This document shows, piece after piece, positions 1-6,466 of a stretch of 8,088 nucleotides of DNA; the stretch's first letter is position 1, and each line of letters opens with the position of its first letter. Made by a program: the position numbers and the translations under genes. The stretch comes from an uncultured Clostridia bacterium. GTDB lineage: Bacteria; Bacillota; Clostridia; Oscillospirales; Acutalibacteraceae. The stretch lies in NCBI GenBank assembly GCA_937884625.1, contig CALGCE010000143.1, positions 1 through 8,088 on the forward strand, read 5' to 3'. The notes below the pieces were generated by a model. It saw nothing but the letters and a program-made list of their open reading frames with translations, had not been told where the DNA came from and did not search any database.

Positions 1-123
1 AGATCGCCTGAAGTATTTTATCAAGCTCTTGAAGACGACCTAATGGCTCACTCATCAACATTTAACTTCGAGCACTCCATGACACCAGGTGATGCTCTCG
101 CTTTATTCTGCAAGTTCCTATGA
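1..123 (+). CDS. 3' end of an unidentified gene (partial)
   Basis: Frame 1 is open from the left edge to a TGA at 121-123, giving about 40 C-terminal residues (starting RSPEVFYQ, ending ALALFCKFL). The piece is acidic to neutral and has no motif I recognise. Its stop overlaps the ATG of the next reading frame as ATGA, the usual arrangement of translationally coupled genes in bacterial or phage operons, and this is the main support for it being real. The start lies outside the window, so the length and function are unknown. An alternative is that this frame and the next were one gene split by a frameshift at about position 120. Confidence 0.4.
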   Translation, partial: RSPEVFYQALEDDLMAHSSTFNFEHSMTPGDALALFCKFL

Positions 124-374
124 AACCTGAACTCCTCTCACGTCTGGCTGACATAGTAAACTCTAACAGTCGACGTTACCATGCTGTTGTACCTTCGGCA
201 CGTCATGAATACATGAACAAGGTTGGTGATGAGCTTGTAAAGACTTATTGCCTTGTTCTTCGTATCATGACTGCTGGCAAGGTCAAGTATCACAGACAAC
301 GATCTGTGTGGAATATCTTTGAGATTGATATGGACAAGATTATCAGCAAAATTTCCAAGCGTGATTCTTTTTGA
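120..374 (+). CDS. Small unknown protein, coupled to the upstream frame
   Basis: This is an 84-residue basic protein of unknown function. It begins MKPELLSRLADIV and ends with a Lys/Arg-rich tail (KISKRDSF). No signal peptide, membrane segment or recognised family motif is visible. There is no clear Shine-Dalgarno site before the ATG; the ATGA overlap with the preceding stop suggests it is translated by re-initiation. GC is about 42% over 1-360 by hand count, a little above the following gene, and Leu CTC/CTT and Arg CGT/CGA codons are frequent, so the segment may come from another source. Its last 32 bases overlap the 3' end of the convergent nuclease gene. It could be a phage or mobile-element gene, or coding by chance; I am not sure it is expressed. 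Confidence 0.4.
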   Translation: MKPELLSRLADIVNSNSRRYHAVVPSARHEYMNKVGDELVKTYCLVLRIMTAGKVKYHRQRSVWNIFEIDMDKIISKISKRDSF

Positions 375-771
375 TATAATCTTCTAACTGTCCGTCTGTA
401 ATTGTATACATCGTTCTGAAATTTAACCGTCCGTTCGAATCTGCCCTGACTGCAACAAGTAAGTTCCCATTTATCACTTTGATAAACTGAATACTGTTAT
501 CCTTAGTGCGATATCCTAAATAATCCGGTTCTTCTATAATTGAAGGCAACAAATCAATCATTTCTTTTGTCGAAAGCCCCGAAACATCATACGAATGTTT
601 TTTGATGTGTTCAATTCTGTCTTTCCAAATGAATACTGTATAGGATTTAATTTTATAAAACACATCAGGGCACTTTTCTTTTAAAAAAGCAATTTGTTTG
701 GAATTTAAGGTTCCGGCAGTAAGACATTTGATTTTATTGTTGCTTTCAAAAACATCCGAAATATTATTCAA
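343..771 (-). CDS. Stand-alone PBECR-superfamily nuclease-like protein
   Basis: The 142-residue product resembles the phage-associated Barnase/EndoU/ColicinE5-D/RelE-like nucleases (PBECR), small RNase-fold domains found in phage polyvalent proteins and as solo genes. The supporting pattern is a helix with RIEHIKKHS (His54, His59), a hydrophobic helix leading to LPSIIEEPDYL (Pro76 to Tyr84), strands with IQFIKVINGNLLVAV, then LNFRTMYTI (Arg119, Thr120, Tyr122) and a final LEDYIKK helix. There is no signal peptide, so it would act in the cytoplasm, presumably on RNA; the substrate is unknown. I chose the TTG start at 771 because AGGG lies 7 bases before it, while the in-frame ATG at 802-804 sits between the promoter's -35 and -10 boxes and upstream of the expected transcript start. 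The C-terminus overlaps the convergent frame by 32 bases, so the last residues (HAWKFC) may be non-native. No antitoxin or immunity gene is visible. The exact PBECR subfamily is uncertain. Confidence 0.62.
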   Translation of the reverse strand: MNNISDVFESNNKIKCLTAGTLNSKQIAFLKEKCPDVFYKIKSYTVFIWKDRIEHIKKHSYDVSGLSTKEMIDLLPSIIEEPDYLGYRTKDNSIQFIKVINGNLLVAVRADSNGRLNFRTMYTITDGQLEDYIKKNHAWKFC

Positions 772-772
772 G

Positions 773-790
773 TTATCACCCTCGTGATAA
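773..790. promoter_or_regulatory. 7-bp inverted repeat over nuclease TSS/RBS
   Basis: TTATCAC-CCTC-GTGATAA is a perfect 7-bp inverted repeat with a 4-base centre. It lies just downstream of the -10 box of the nuclease gene and covers the expected transcription start and the Shine-Dalgarno site. In the minus-strand RNA it folds as a UUAUCAC/GUGAUAA stem with the GAGG of the ribosome site in the loop. It could be a dimeric repressor operator, an RNA hairpin that tunes translation, or both. The symmetry is seen directly; the regulatory role is inferred. Confidence 0.5.
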
Positions 791-794
791 CAGA

Positions 795-823
795 ATAATA
801 CCATATTTTTGTTTGATTGTCAA
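795..823 (-). promoter_or_regulatory. Sigma-A promoter of the nuclease gene
   Basis: On the minus strand TTGACA (823-818) is followed by exactly 17 bases and then TATTAT (800-795), with TGG before it forming an extended -10. The predicted transcript start, near 788, gives a leader of only about 17 bases before the TTG at 771. The match to the housekeeping consensus is close to ideal, so control probably depends on a repressor at the overlapping palindromes. Confidence 0.78.
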
Positions 824-826
824 TCA
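814..826. promoter_or_regulatory. Palindrome over the -35 box of the nuclease promoter
   Basis: TGATTG-T-CAATCA is a perfect 6-bp inverted repeat with a one-base centre that contains the TTGACA -35 box (minus strand). Together with the palindrome at 773-790 it brackets the core promoter, as a pair of repressor sites would. It may be chance symmetry in AT-rich DNA; no regulator gene is visible. Confidence 0.35.
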
Positions 827-928
827 GTTACCTTTTGGGGTTTGCTATATTATTCCATATTCTTATACGACATTCGCCGACATATTTTTTAGGCTCTTTG
901 TTAATAATTGAGGGTAAAGAACGCAAAA

Positions 929-956
929 TAACACCCCACAAAATTGTGGGGTGTTA
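929..956 (-). terminator. Rho-independent terminator of the adhesin gene
   Basis: A perfect 12-bp stem has arms TAACACCCCACA (929-940) and TGTGGGGTGTTA (945-956), with an AAAT loop. On the minus strand it is followed by a short T-run (ATTTTG). It begins 27 bases past the adhesin stop. The T-run is modest, but the stem is GC-rich, and a T-rich stretch also precedes it, so it might work for both strands. The next 100 bases (828-928) hold no gene that I can support. Confidence 0.85.
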
Positions 957-982
957 AAAACTATTTTATTCTACGTTTATTC

Positions 983-3900
983 TTATCTTGCCTGTCTTTT
1001 CTTGCGTGAATACATAGAAATGTATGATGCACAAACAAGCATTGGAATAAGCATAGCAAATGGATTAGTTGTATCGCCCGTCTTAGGACTTACAGGAATT
1101 TCAATGGTAGTTGCAGTGCTCTTCTTAACTGCAAGTTCATTGTTGTCCTCGTCATAAGCCGTAACAGTGTTAATTATGTCTTTTCCTGCATCTTCAGGTT
1201 TAACGACGTAGGTAAACTGCTTTGACCAGGTTTCGCCAACCTTTAATGACTTGATTATCTCTGTTATACCAAGAAGGTCAGATTTAACTGTAAGGTTTTC
1301 ATAGTCAACATCACCGGTATTTTTAACAATGATGGTATAGGTAATGATTTCTCCTACTTTTGCAACCTTCTTATCAACTTCAACGTCCAGAGTAAAGTCT
1401 TTAAGCAACACCTTATACGTGGCAGGTGTGTACTCAATCTTATAGTTAGAAGCCTTGAAGCCTTCGCCGTCTTTGAGTGCTAAATCGCCCTGCTTAATAT
1501 CGTACTTGCCACGCTCATCCTTAGCATCGGTGCTGAGTTTACCGCTAAATACAGGTCCCTCGCCCTTAATCGGATTTTCATAGGTGTAGGTAAGTTCTTC
1601 CTTCTCTTCGCCGATTATCTGCTGTTTATCATCAGCCTTAACCTTGATGGTAGCAGGAGTAACCTTAACGGTAACCTTTGTTTCAATATCCTCATAGTTT
1701 TCATTTGAAGCAATTACGGTATATTCATACTCGCCTGCATCTTTAACCTGAGGTATCACGTCGTAAGTGTTACCCTTGCTGTCCTTATACTTGTAAGTCC
1801 ACTTAGTACCCTTAACATCGCCTTTAACCTCGGCACCGGTGATAGCATCGTGGTTTTTAGCATCATAGGTACCTTCATAACCGGTAGCATCAAGTGATGT
1901 GGCGTTTGCCTTGCTGATTTTAAGTTCGCCGTCGGTTACAACAAATTTAACATTTGCAAAGTTATCGCTGTTGTTTGCAAAGTCTGCCTCTTTAAGACCC
2001 ATCGGATAGGTTCCGGCGTTGGTCTTTTCAACCTTGGCAGTACCATTGAAATCAATATTGGCTTTGGCGTAAAGCGGATTTGAAATATCGGTAACAGTAT
2101 AACCCTCAGCCTTTTTAGCATTACCGTCATAGGTAAAGGTCTTCTTGTCACCTGCAACTTTAACAGTTACCTGTGCCTGTACGGCTGTTATCTCTAAATC
2201 GCCTTCAACCTTTTTAATATCATAGTTACCCTCTTTGGTACCTGCTTTGAAACTGTAAGAGAAGGTGTTTTTGGTTGTGCCTTTATTTAATATCTGTGCG
2301 TTTGTCAAAGTATCAACGCCTTGACTGCCTACGAAACCGTCACCTGTTATTGTTACATTGGAATTTGTAAGCGGTGTACCGTTATACTCTCTCTTTGTAC
2401 TGCCCGAAGTAAGTGTTACTTCACGCTTGTTAATTTTAAGAGTATCGCCTGCGGTAGTAAAGGTGTAACAATCTGTTACGTCAATGTTAGCACCGTTCGG
2501 GTCGTGAACTATCTTTACAGAGCCGTCATAAATATAACTTGATGTGCTTCCTGCATCGGTAATAGTACCTATTGCAAGTGCGGTAAGAACATCGCCGTTT
2601 GCAAGTAAGAGTTCTTTTTGTGTGAAATCTACCGTTGCATTAAGAGGTGTACCGTCGTACTTCTTCTCTCCGCCTTTTGCAGTAACGGTAATCTTCTTGT
2701 CTTCGCCTATCGGATTTATTTTCAAACCGCCGTCAGTTACGTGGAAAATAACGTTTGCAAAGTTTGTATTGTTGCTTCCGAACTGACTTGCATTAAGATT
2801 CATCGGATAGTCGCCCTTTACCATACCGGAAGCCTTTGCGTCACCGCTGAAACTTATATAAGAAATTTTGAACAATCCGCTGTCGTCTTTTGCTATTGTC
2901 GGAGTCTTATAACCCTCAACCTTTTGAGTAGTACCGTTATAAGTGACTTCTTTGGTGTTACCTACAATGTTAACCTCTACATTGTATACAGGCTTGATTG
3001 TAAGAGCACCGTCAATTACAACTATTGTAACGTCTTTAAGGTTGGTATTGGTATTCTTGAAGTTGTCTTTGGTAAGTCCCATATTATAGGTACCGGCATC
3101 AGTACCCGAAGCCTTTGCTGCTTTACAGCCATCAGTCGGAACAAACTCAATCTTTATTAAATCTTTATACTTTTCTTTATCAACAGATATGTCATAGCCT
3201 GTTACTTCGTGCGGTTTACCGTCATAGGTTATAGTATCAATGCTCTTACCGATAATGGTAACTACAAGACCTGATACTTCCTTAATGATAAGTCTGCCGT
3301 ATACAGGAGTTACAGTATAGTTACCTGCCTTTGTACCTTTATTGAATGTCCACTCAAAGGTATTATCTACACCCAAATTTTCGGTAACGTCTGTAACCGA
3401 CTTCTTATTCTTGATGGTTACGCCTTCGCCGTCAACAAATCCTTCAATCTTGAAGTCCTTATCAGCAGACTGTAACGGTGTACCGTCATAGAATTTAGAT
3501 TCAGAAGGTGAAGTAATGGTTACTGCTCTCTTTGTAACGGTTAATTTACCGGGTAACTTTGTGATATTGGCAAACTGTGAGGTTACATCCTCTTTTGAAG
3601 CATTAAGAATTTTAACGCTTGTTACGGTGTTTGCTGTTTCGCCAACATCGGTAATAGTACCGCTTACGGTTGCTTCGACCGTAAATCCTTCGGGAACACC
3701 TGTGCTGTCAAAACCGCTGTTTGTAAGTGGCTTACCGTCATAAACCTTGTTATCACTCTTTGCGGTTACAACGATTTCGTCTTCGTTTGCCTTTATTAAC
3801 AACTCAACGTCTTTATCAATAACGATGGTTACGTCATAATTATCGTTTGTATTAGAGAATTTGCTCTTATCAAGCGGTGTCTTATAATCGCCTTTTGTAG

Positions 3901-6196
3901 TACCTTTTGCCGTCTTATCAGCATCGGTACCGCTGAATGTTATATTTGATTTAGCATACTCGATTGTGCCCTGTGGCTGTTTAACCGAAATGTCGTATCC
4001 GCTTACGGATTTTTCACTGCCGTCAAAAACTTCCTCACTATATTTACCCGAAATGGTAACTACAACGTTAGGAACCTTATTGATGGTAAGTTTGCCATAA
4101 CCGTATTTAATATCGTAGTTCTTGTTAACGTTTTCTTTATTTGCATTCTTTACTACTGCATCGCTTACGACATTTTCGTACTCGCCTGCATCGCTTTGAG
4201 TCTGCTCTTTATATTTAACAGAATCTAATTTATCATTGCCTTGAAGACCAATAACGGTATTATCCTCATAGTCAGCCTTTGCAAACGGCTTGCCGTCGTA
4301 TGTCTTCTGCTTTGATACGGAAGTTACGAGGAGTGCTCTCGGATTAATGGTTAATTTACCTACTTGCTCTTTGAACTTATACATATAAGTTACATCTTTA
4401 CCGTCAAGAGTAATCTTGGCGTTATCGTAGGTAAACTTACCTGTATATTCGCCTGCATCAAAACCCGAAGCCTTATAACTTACACCTGTAAGGGTTGCAC
4501 CCTTTGGTAAGCCTTGTTTTTCAAAATCGGTAATCTTCTGCTCGCTTGCAGTGTAGAATACTTCGTCGCTATCGCCGACTAATGTTATTTCGCTCTTTTT
4601 AGCATACTGTGCTACTAATGTTATATTTGAATTAACAGTGATTTTAGACAAATCAACAATAGTACCGTTAATTGCCCAACCTGCCAAATAATAATCACTG
4701 TCAGCCTTTACTTCAGGAGCAGTAGGAAGACCGGTGCCACGCTTTACTTTTTCAAAAATCTTATTACCGTTTGCGTCTGCACCCGTAATTGTACCGTGAC
4801 TGCCCTCATTAAAGGTTACGGTATAGGTCAAAGCCTGACCCTTAACTCCCGGAACAGGGAACTCTTTTCTCTCGGTGAAAGATTGAACTAAATAAGTTCT
4901 GCGGTTTGCAGGATAGTACTTATTTTCATCAAAACCGTCTTTTTCGGCATCCAAACGAATGCGATAGGTTAAACTGTAAGTGAAGGTGGTTGTAGCACCA
5001 ACAGTCTTAACATCAGCAAATAATGGATTGAGTATCCAAGCATAGGTGTTGTTACCCTGCGGAATCATACCGTCCACAATACTGTAATCGTACAAATAGA
5101 TAATGTCACTGCCCATTGGGTCTACTACTGTTAACCCTGCACTGCTGGTACCCTTGTTTTCAAGGAAATTAAAGGCACCGAAAATGGTATTATAAGCCGT
5201 TGTCAATTCTGATTTTGAAGTTGCTTTATAAGCATAGGTTACAGCGTTTGTGGCTTCTGTAGCGATATAGTCTTCAAGGAACTCGCCCATGGTAGGACCG
5301 TAAACCGTCTTGCCGAATGTATGGAAATGGCGGTCATGGAAACTGTACCAATGGAAATCATCTTTTCTGTAGGTGTACAAATAACCGTTATAATTTGAAC
5401 CTACATATACCGTAAATAAACTGCACTTTTTCTTTAAAGTTTCTGCCCTTGCAGCGGTTCTTTCGGCAATTTCCTGCGAACAACTTGAACCTGTACCTAT
5501 TCTCTTATTGCTATCGCCGATAGCATAGGTGGGCTGACCGTCACTCAAAAGGATAGTGAAACGGTACTTGCTGTCAATATTCTTAACCGTATCGGAACCG
5601 AATTGCTCGGTTGCCTTTTTAAGACCGGCATCCATGTTTGTGCCGTGACTGCTTAAAGCCTTTATGCCCTTAATGGCACTTTCGATTGTGTCATAACCGC
5701 TTTTCTTGGAAACGTCTACCCAATCTTTTACAAGATAGCCATCGTTACCGAATGTTACTATACAAATATAGCAAGGTGTAGCGGAGGTGGCGTACAAATT
5801 CTTATATCTTGCAAGAAAATTAAGTGCGGCTTCCTTTGCCAAACTAATCTTTGATTCACCGCCGATATTGCTTGACATACTGCTTGAAACGTCAAACACC
5901 AAAGCAGTTGCATTGGCAGCCTTAACAAAGTTTTCTGTTACTTTTGACTGTACCTTTAAAGTAACATCAAATTCGTTGGGGTCGTTTGTTGCTTTGGCAG
6001 TTTTGGACAGGGTTAAATAACCGTCATCATAAGATAACGTTCCGTCACCGCCGACTCCCCATACGCCCTTATTGTTGTACAGACCGTTTACAACAGTCGA
6101 TGCTTCTTCGCCCGAAACATTGAACATTGAAATCGGAAGAACATTAAATAAAAGGCATACAGAAAGAATTAATGCGAAAATTCTCTTCTTGTTCAT
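983..6196 (-). CDS. Giant LPXTG-type cell-wall adhesin with vWA domain
   Basis: This 1737-residue protein is secreted, anchored to peptidoglycan by sortase, and probably binds a host, matrix or cell-surface ligand. Order of parts: signal peptide (about 1-30: MNKK, hydrophobic core, small residues); vWA domain (about 93-345) with an intact metal site D102-V-S-S-S106, T186 (HGTNMDAG) and D219 (LLSDGQP); a linker beta-domain (about 353-440); one InlB-type B repeat (457-533); about twelve beta-sandwich repeats of 80-95 residues (533-1597) carrying YDG or YNG near their start and G-x-L-x-I at their end, typical of YDG/MBG adhesin domains; a CARDB/DUF11-like domain (1600-1699, VKNTGDVDYENLTV); and a sorting signal SPKTG (1703-1707), membrane segment and RKKRQAR tail. 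The ATG at 6196 is preceded by AGGAG 8 bases away; more upstream in-frame starts fall in the promoter. The gene is monocistronic, with its own promoter and terminator. SPxTG variants are known sortase signals in Clostridia; no sortase is in the window. The ligand is unknown. Confidence 0.9.
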   Translation of the reverse strand: MNKKRIFALILSVCLLFNVLPISMFNVSGEEASTVVNGLYNNKGVWGVGGDGTLSYDDGYLTLSKTAKATNDPNEFDVTLKVQSKVTENFVKAANATALVFDVSSSMSSNIGGESKISLAKEAALNFLARYKNLYATSATPCYICIVTFGNDGYLVKDWVDVSKKSGYDTIESAIKGIKALSSHGTNMDAGLKKATEQFGSDTVKNIDSKYRFTILLSDGQPTYAIGDSNKRIGTGSSCSQEIAERTAARAETLKKKCSLFTVYVGSNYNGYLYTYRKDDFHWYSFHDRHFHTFGKTVYGPTMGEFLEDYIATEATNAVTYAYKATSKSELTTAYNTIFGAFNFLENKGTSSAGLTVVDPMGSDIIYLYDYSIVDGMIPQGNNTYAWILNPLFADVKTVGATTTFTYSLTYRIRLDAEKDGFDENKYYPANRRTYLVQSFTERKEFPVPGVKGQALTYTVTFNEGSHGTITGADANGNKIFEKVKRGTGLPTAPEVKADSDYYLAGWAINGTIVDLSKITVNSNITLVAQYAKKSEITLVGDSDEVFYTASEQKITDFEKQGLPKGATLTGVSYKASGFDAGEYTGKFTYDNAKITLDGKDVTYMYKFKEQVGKLTINPRALLVTSVSKQKTYDGKPFAKADYEDNTVIGLQGNDKLDSVKYKEQTQSDAGEYENVVSDAVVKNANKENVNKNYDIKYGYGKLTINKVPNVVVTISGKYSEEVFDGSEKSVSGYDISVKQPQGTIEYAKSNITFSGTDADKTAKGTTKGDYKTPLDKSKFSNTNDNYDVTIVIDKDVELLIKANEDEIVVTAKSDNKVYDGKPLTNSGFDSTGVPEGFTVEATVSGTITDVGETANTVTSVKILNASKEDVTSQFANITKLPGKLTVTKRAVTITSPSESKFYDGTPLQSADKDFKIEGFVDGEGVTIKNKKSVTDVTENLGVDNTFEWTFNKGTKAGNYTVTPVYGRLIIKEVSGLVVTIIGKSIDTITYDGKPHEVTGYDISVDKEKYKDLIKIEFVPTDGCKAAKASGTDAGTYNMGLTKDNFKNTNTNLKDVTIVVIDGALTIKPVYNVEVNIVGNTKEVTYNGTTQKVEGYKTPTIAKDDSGLFKISYISFSGDAKASGMVKGDYPMNLNASQFGSNNTNFANVIFHVTDGGLKINPIGEDKKITVTAKGGEKKYDGTPLNATVDFTQKELLLANGDVLTALAIGTITDAGSTSSYIYDGSVKIVHDPNGANIDVTDCYTFTTAGDTLKINKREVTLTSGSTKREYNGTPLTNSNVTITGDGFVGSQGVDTLTNAQILNKGTTKNTFSYSFKAGTKEGNYDIKKVEGDLEITAVQAQVTVKVAGDKKTFTYDGNAKKAEGYTVTDISNPLYAKANIDFNGTAKVEKTNAGTYPMGLKEADFANNSDNFANVKFVVTDGELKISKANATSLDATGYEGTYDAKNHDAITGAEVKGDVKGTKWTYKYKDSKGNTYDVIPQVKDAGEYEYTVIASNENYEDIETKVTVKVTPATIKVKADDKQQIIGEEKEELTYTYENPIKGEGPVFSGKLSTDAKDERGKYDIKQGDLALKDGEGFKASNYKIEYTPATYKVLLKDFTLDVEVDKKVAKVGEIITYTIIVKNTGDVDYENLTVKSDLLGITEIIKSLKVGETWSKQFTYVVKPEDAGKDIINTVTAYDEDNNELAVKKSTATTIEIPVSPKTGDTTNPFAMLIPMLVCASYISMYSRKKRQAR
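1913..2989 (-). repeat. Second copy of the adhesin A-B1-B2-A' unit
   Basis: Residues 1070-1428 form four domains in the order A, B1, B2, A', which match in type the four domains before them. A (1070-1161) carries VKGDY. B1 (1166-1257) carries YDGTPL and GTITDAG. B2 (1258-1337) carries GFVGSQGV and GTKEGNY. A' (1341-1428) carries NAGTYPMGL and NFANV. The DNA is clearly diverged from the first copy, so this is an old protein-level duplication and not a recent tandem repeat. Confidence 0.6.
2993..4069 (-). repeat. First copy of the adhesin A-B1-B2-A' unit
   Basis: Residues 710-1068 form domains A (710-803, TTKGDY), B1 (807-889, YDGKPL and GTITDVG, ending KR), B2 (890-972, YDGTPL, GFVDGEGV and GTKAGNY) and A' (976-1068, YDGKPHEVTGYDISV and DAGTYNMGL). 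Each member is closer in signature motifs to the member about 360 residues further on than to its own neighbours, which indicates duplication of a four-domain block. The assignment was made by eye. Confidence 0.6.
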
Positions 6197-6201
6197 ACAT
6201 T

Positions 6202-6209
6202 CTTCTCCT
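6202..6209 (-). promoter_or_regulatory. Ribosome binding site of the adhesin gene
   Basis: AGGAGAAG on the minus strand ends 5 bases before the ATG at 6196, with its AGGAG core 8 bases away. It decides the start: the in-frame ATG six codons upstream (MLGEEC) overlaps this site and has no ribosome site of its own. Confidence 0.85.
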
Positions 6210-6251
6210 AACATAAATTTTTTAACCAAACGTATAAATTCGCTCGTGATT

Positions 6252-6280
6252 ATTCTACCACTTCTGATAAACAGTGTCAA
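6252..6280 (-). promoter_or_regulatory. Sigma-A promoter of the adhesin gene
   Basis: On the minus strand TTGACA (6280-6275), a 17-base spacer and TAGAAT (6257-6252), preceded by TGG, give a strong extended -10 promoter. The expected transcript start near 6245 leaves a leader of about 50 bases before the ATG at 6196. No clear operator palindrome overlaps it. The stretch 6281-6397 upstream holds no gene, only AT-rich spacer and a small imperfect hairpin (TTTTGCACA near 6365, TGTGCGAAAA near 6393). Confidence 0.85.
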
Positions 6281-6397
6281 GACGATTTACCTGTTAAATT
6301 TTAGACAATCACACGTTTGTTTGTTTGCACAAAAACACATATACCGCAGTCAACGTTTTATGCATTTTGCACATTGAGAAAACACTTTTATTGTGCG

Positions 6398-6431
6398 AAA
6401 AAACCGACAAAACCTTGTGTTTTGTCGGTTT
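6398..6431 (-). terminator. Rho-independent terminator of ackA
   Basis: Perfect 12-bp arms AAACCGACAAAA (6401-6412) and TTTTGTCGGTTT (6420-6431) flank a 7-base loop. On the minus strand the stem runs straight into six T residues (6403-6398). It lies 36 bases after the ackA stop codon and should separate ackA from the adhesin gene. Confidence 0.92.
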
Positions 6432-6466
6432 GAAAAATCATACAAAATATAAGACATTTTACCGTA

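Noticed and set aside
772..804. ATG start at 804 for the nuclease gene
   Set aside because: The ATG lies in the spacer next to the -10 box, upstream of the expected transcript start; TTG at 771 has a well-spaced ribosome site.
866..885. CGACAT repeated 10 bases apart
   Set aside because: It is only two short copies in spacer DNA without a link to a promoter; it is likely chance.
951..1157. Small hydrophobic plus-strand frame resembling a membrane protein
   Set aside because: It is the complement of the adhesin's membrane anchor and CARDB-like region; it starts inside the terminator stem and has no ribosome site.
2618..3160. 180-residue plus-strand frame inside the adhesin gene
   Set aside because: It is antisense to YDG/MBG repeats, Cys/Tyr/Val-rich with no domain pattern, and has no ribosome site. 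It is a shadow of the real gene.
6197..6280. 28-residue N-terminal extension of the adhesin
   Set aside because: It contains the -35 and -10 boxes and the ribosome site, so it cannot be translated from this promoter; a normal signal peptide begins at 6196.
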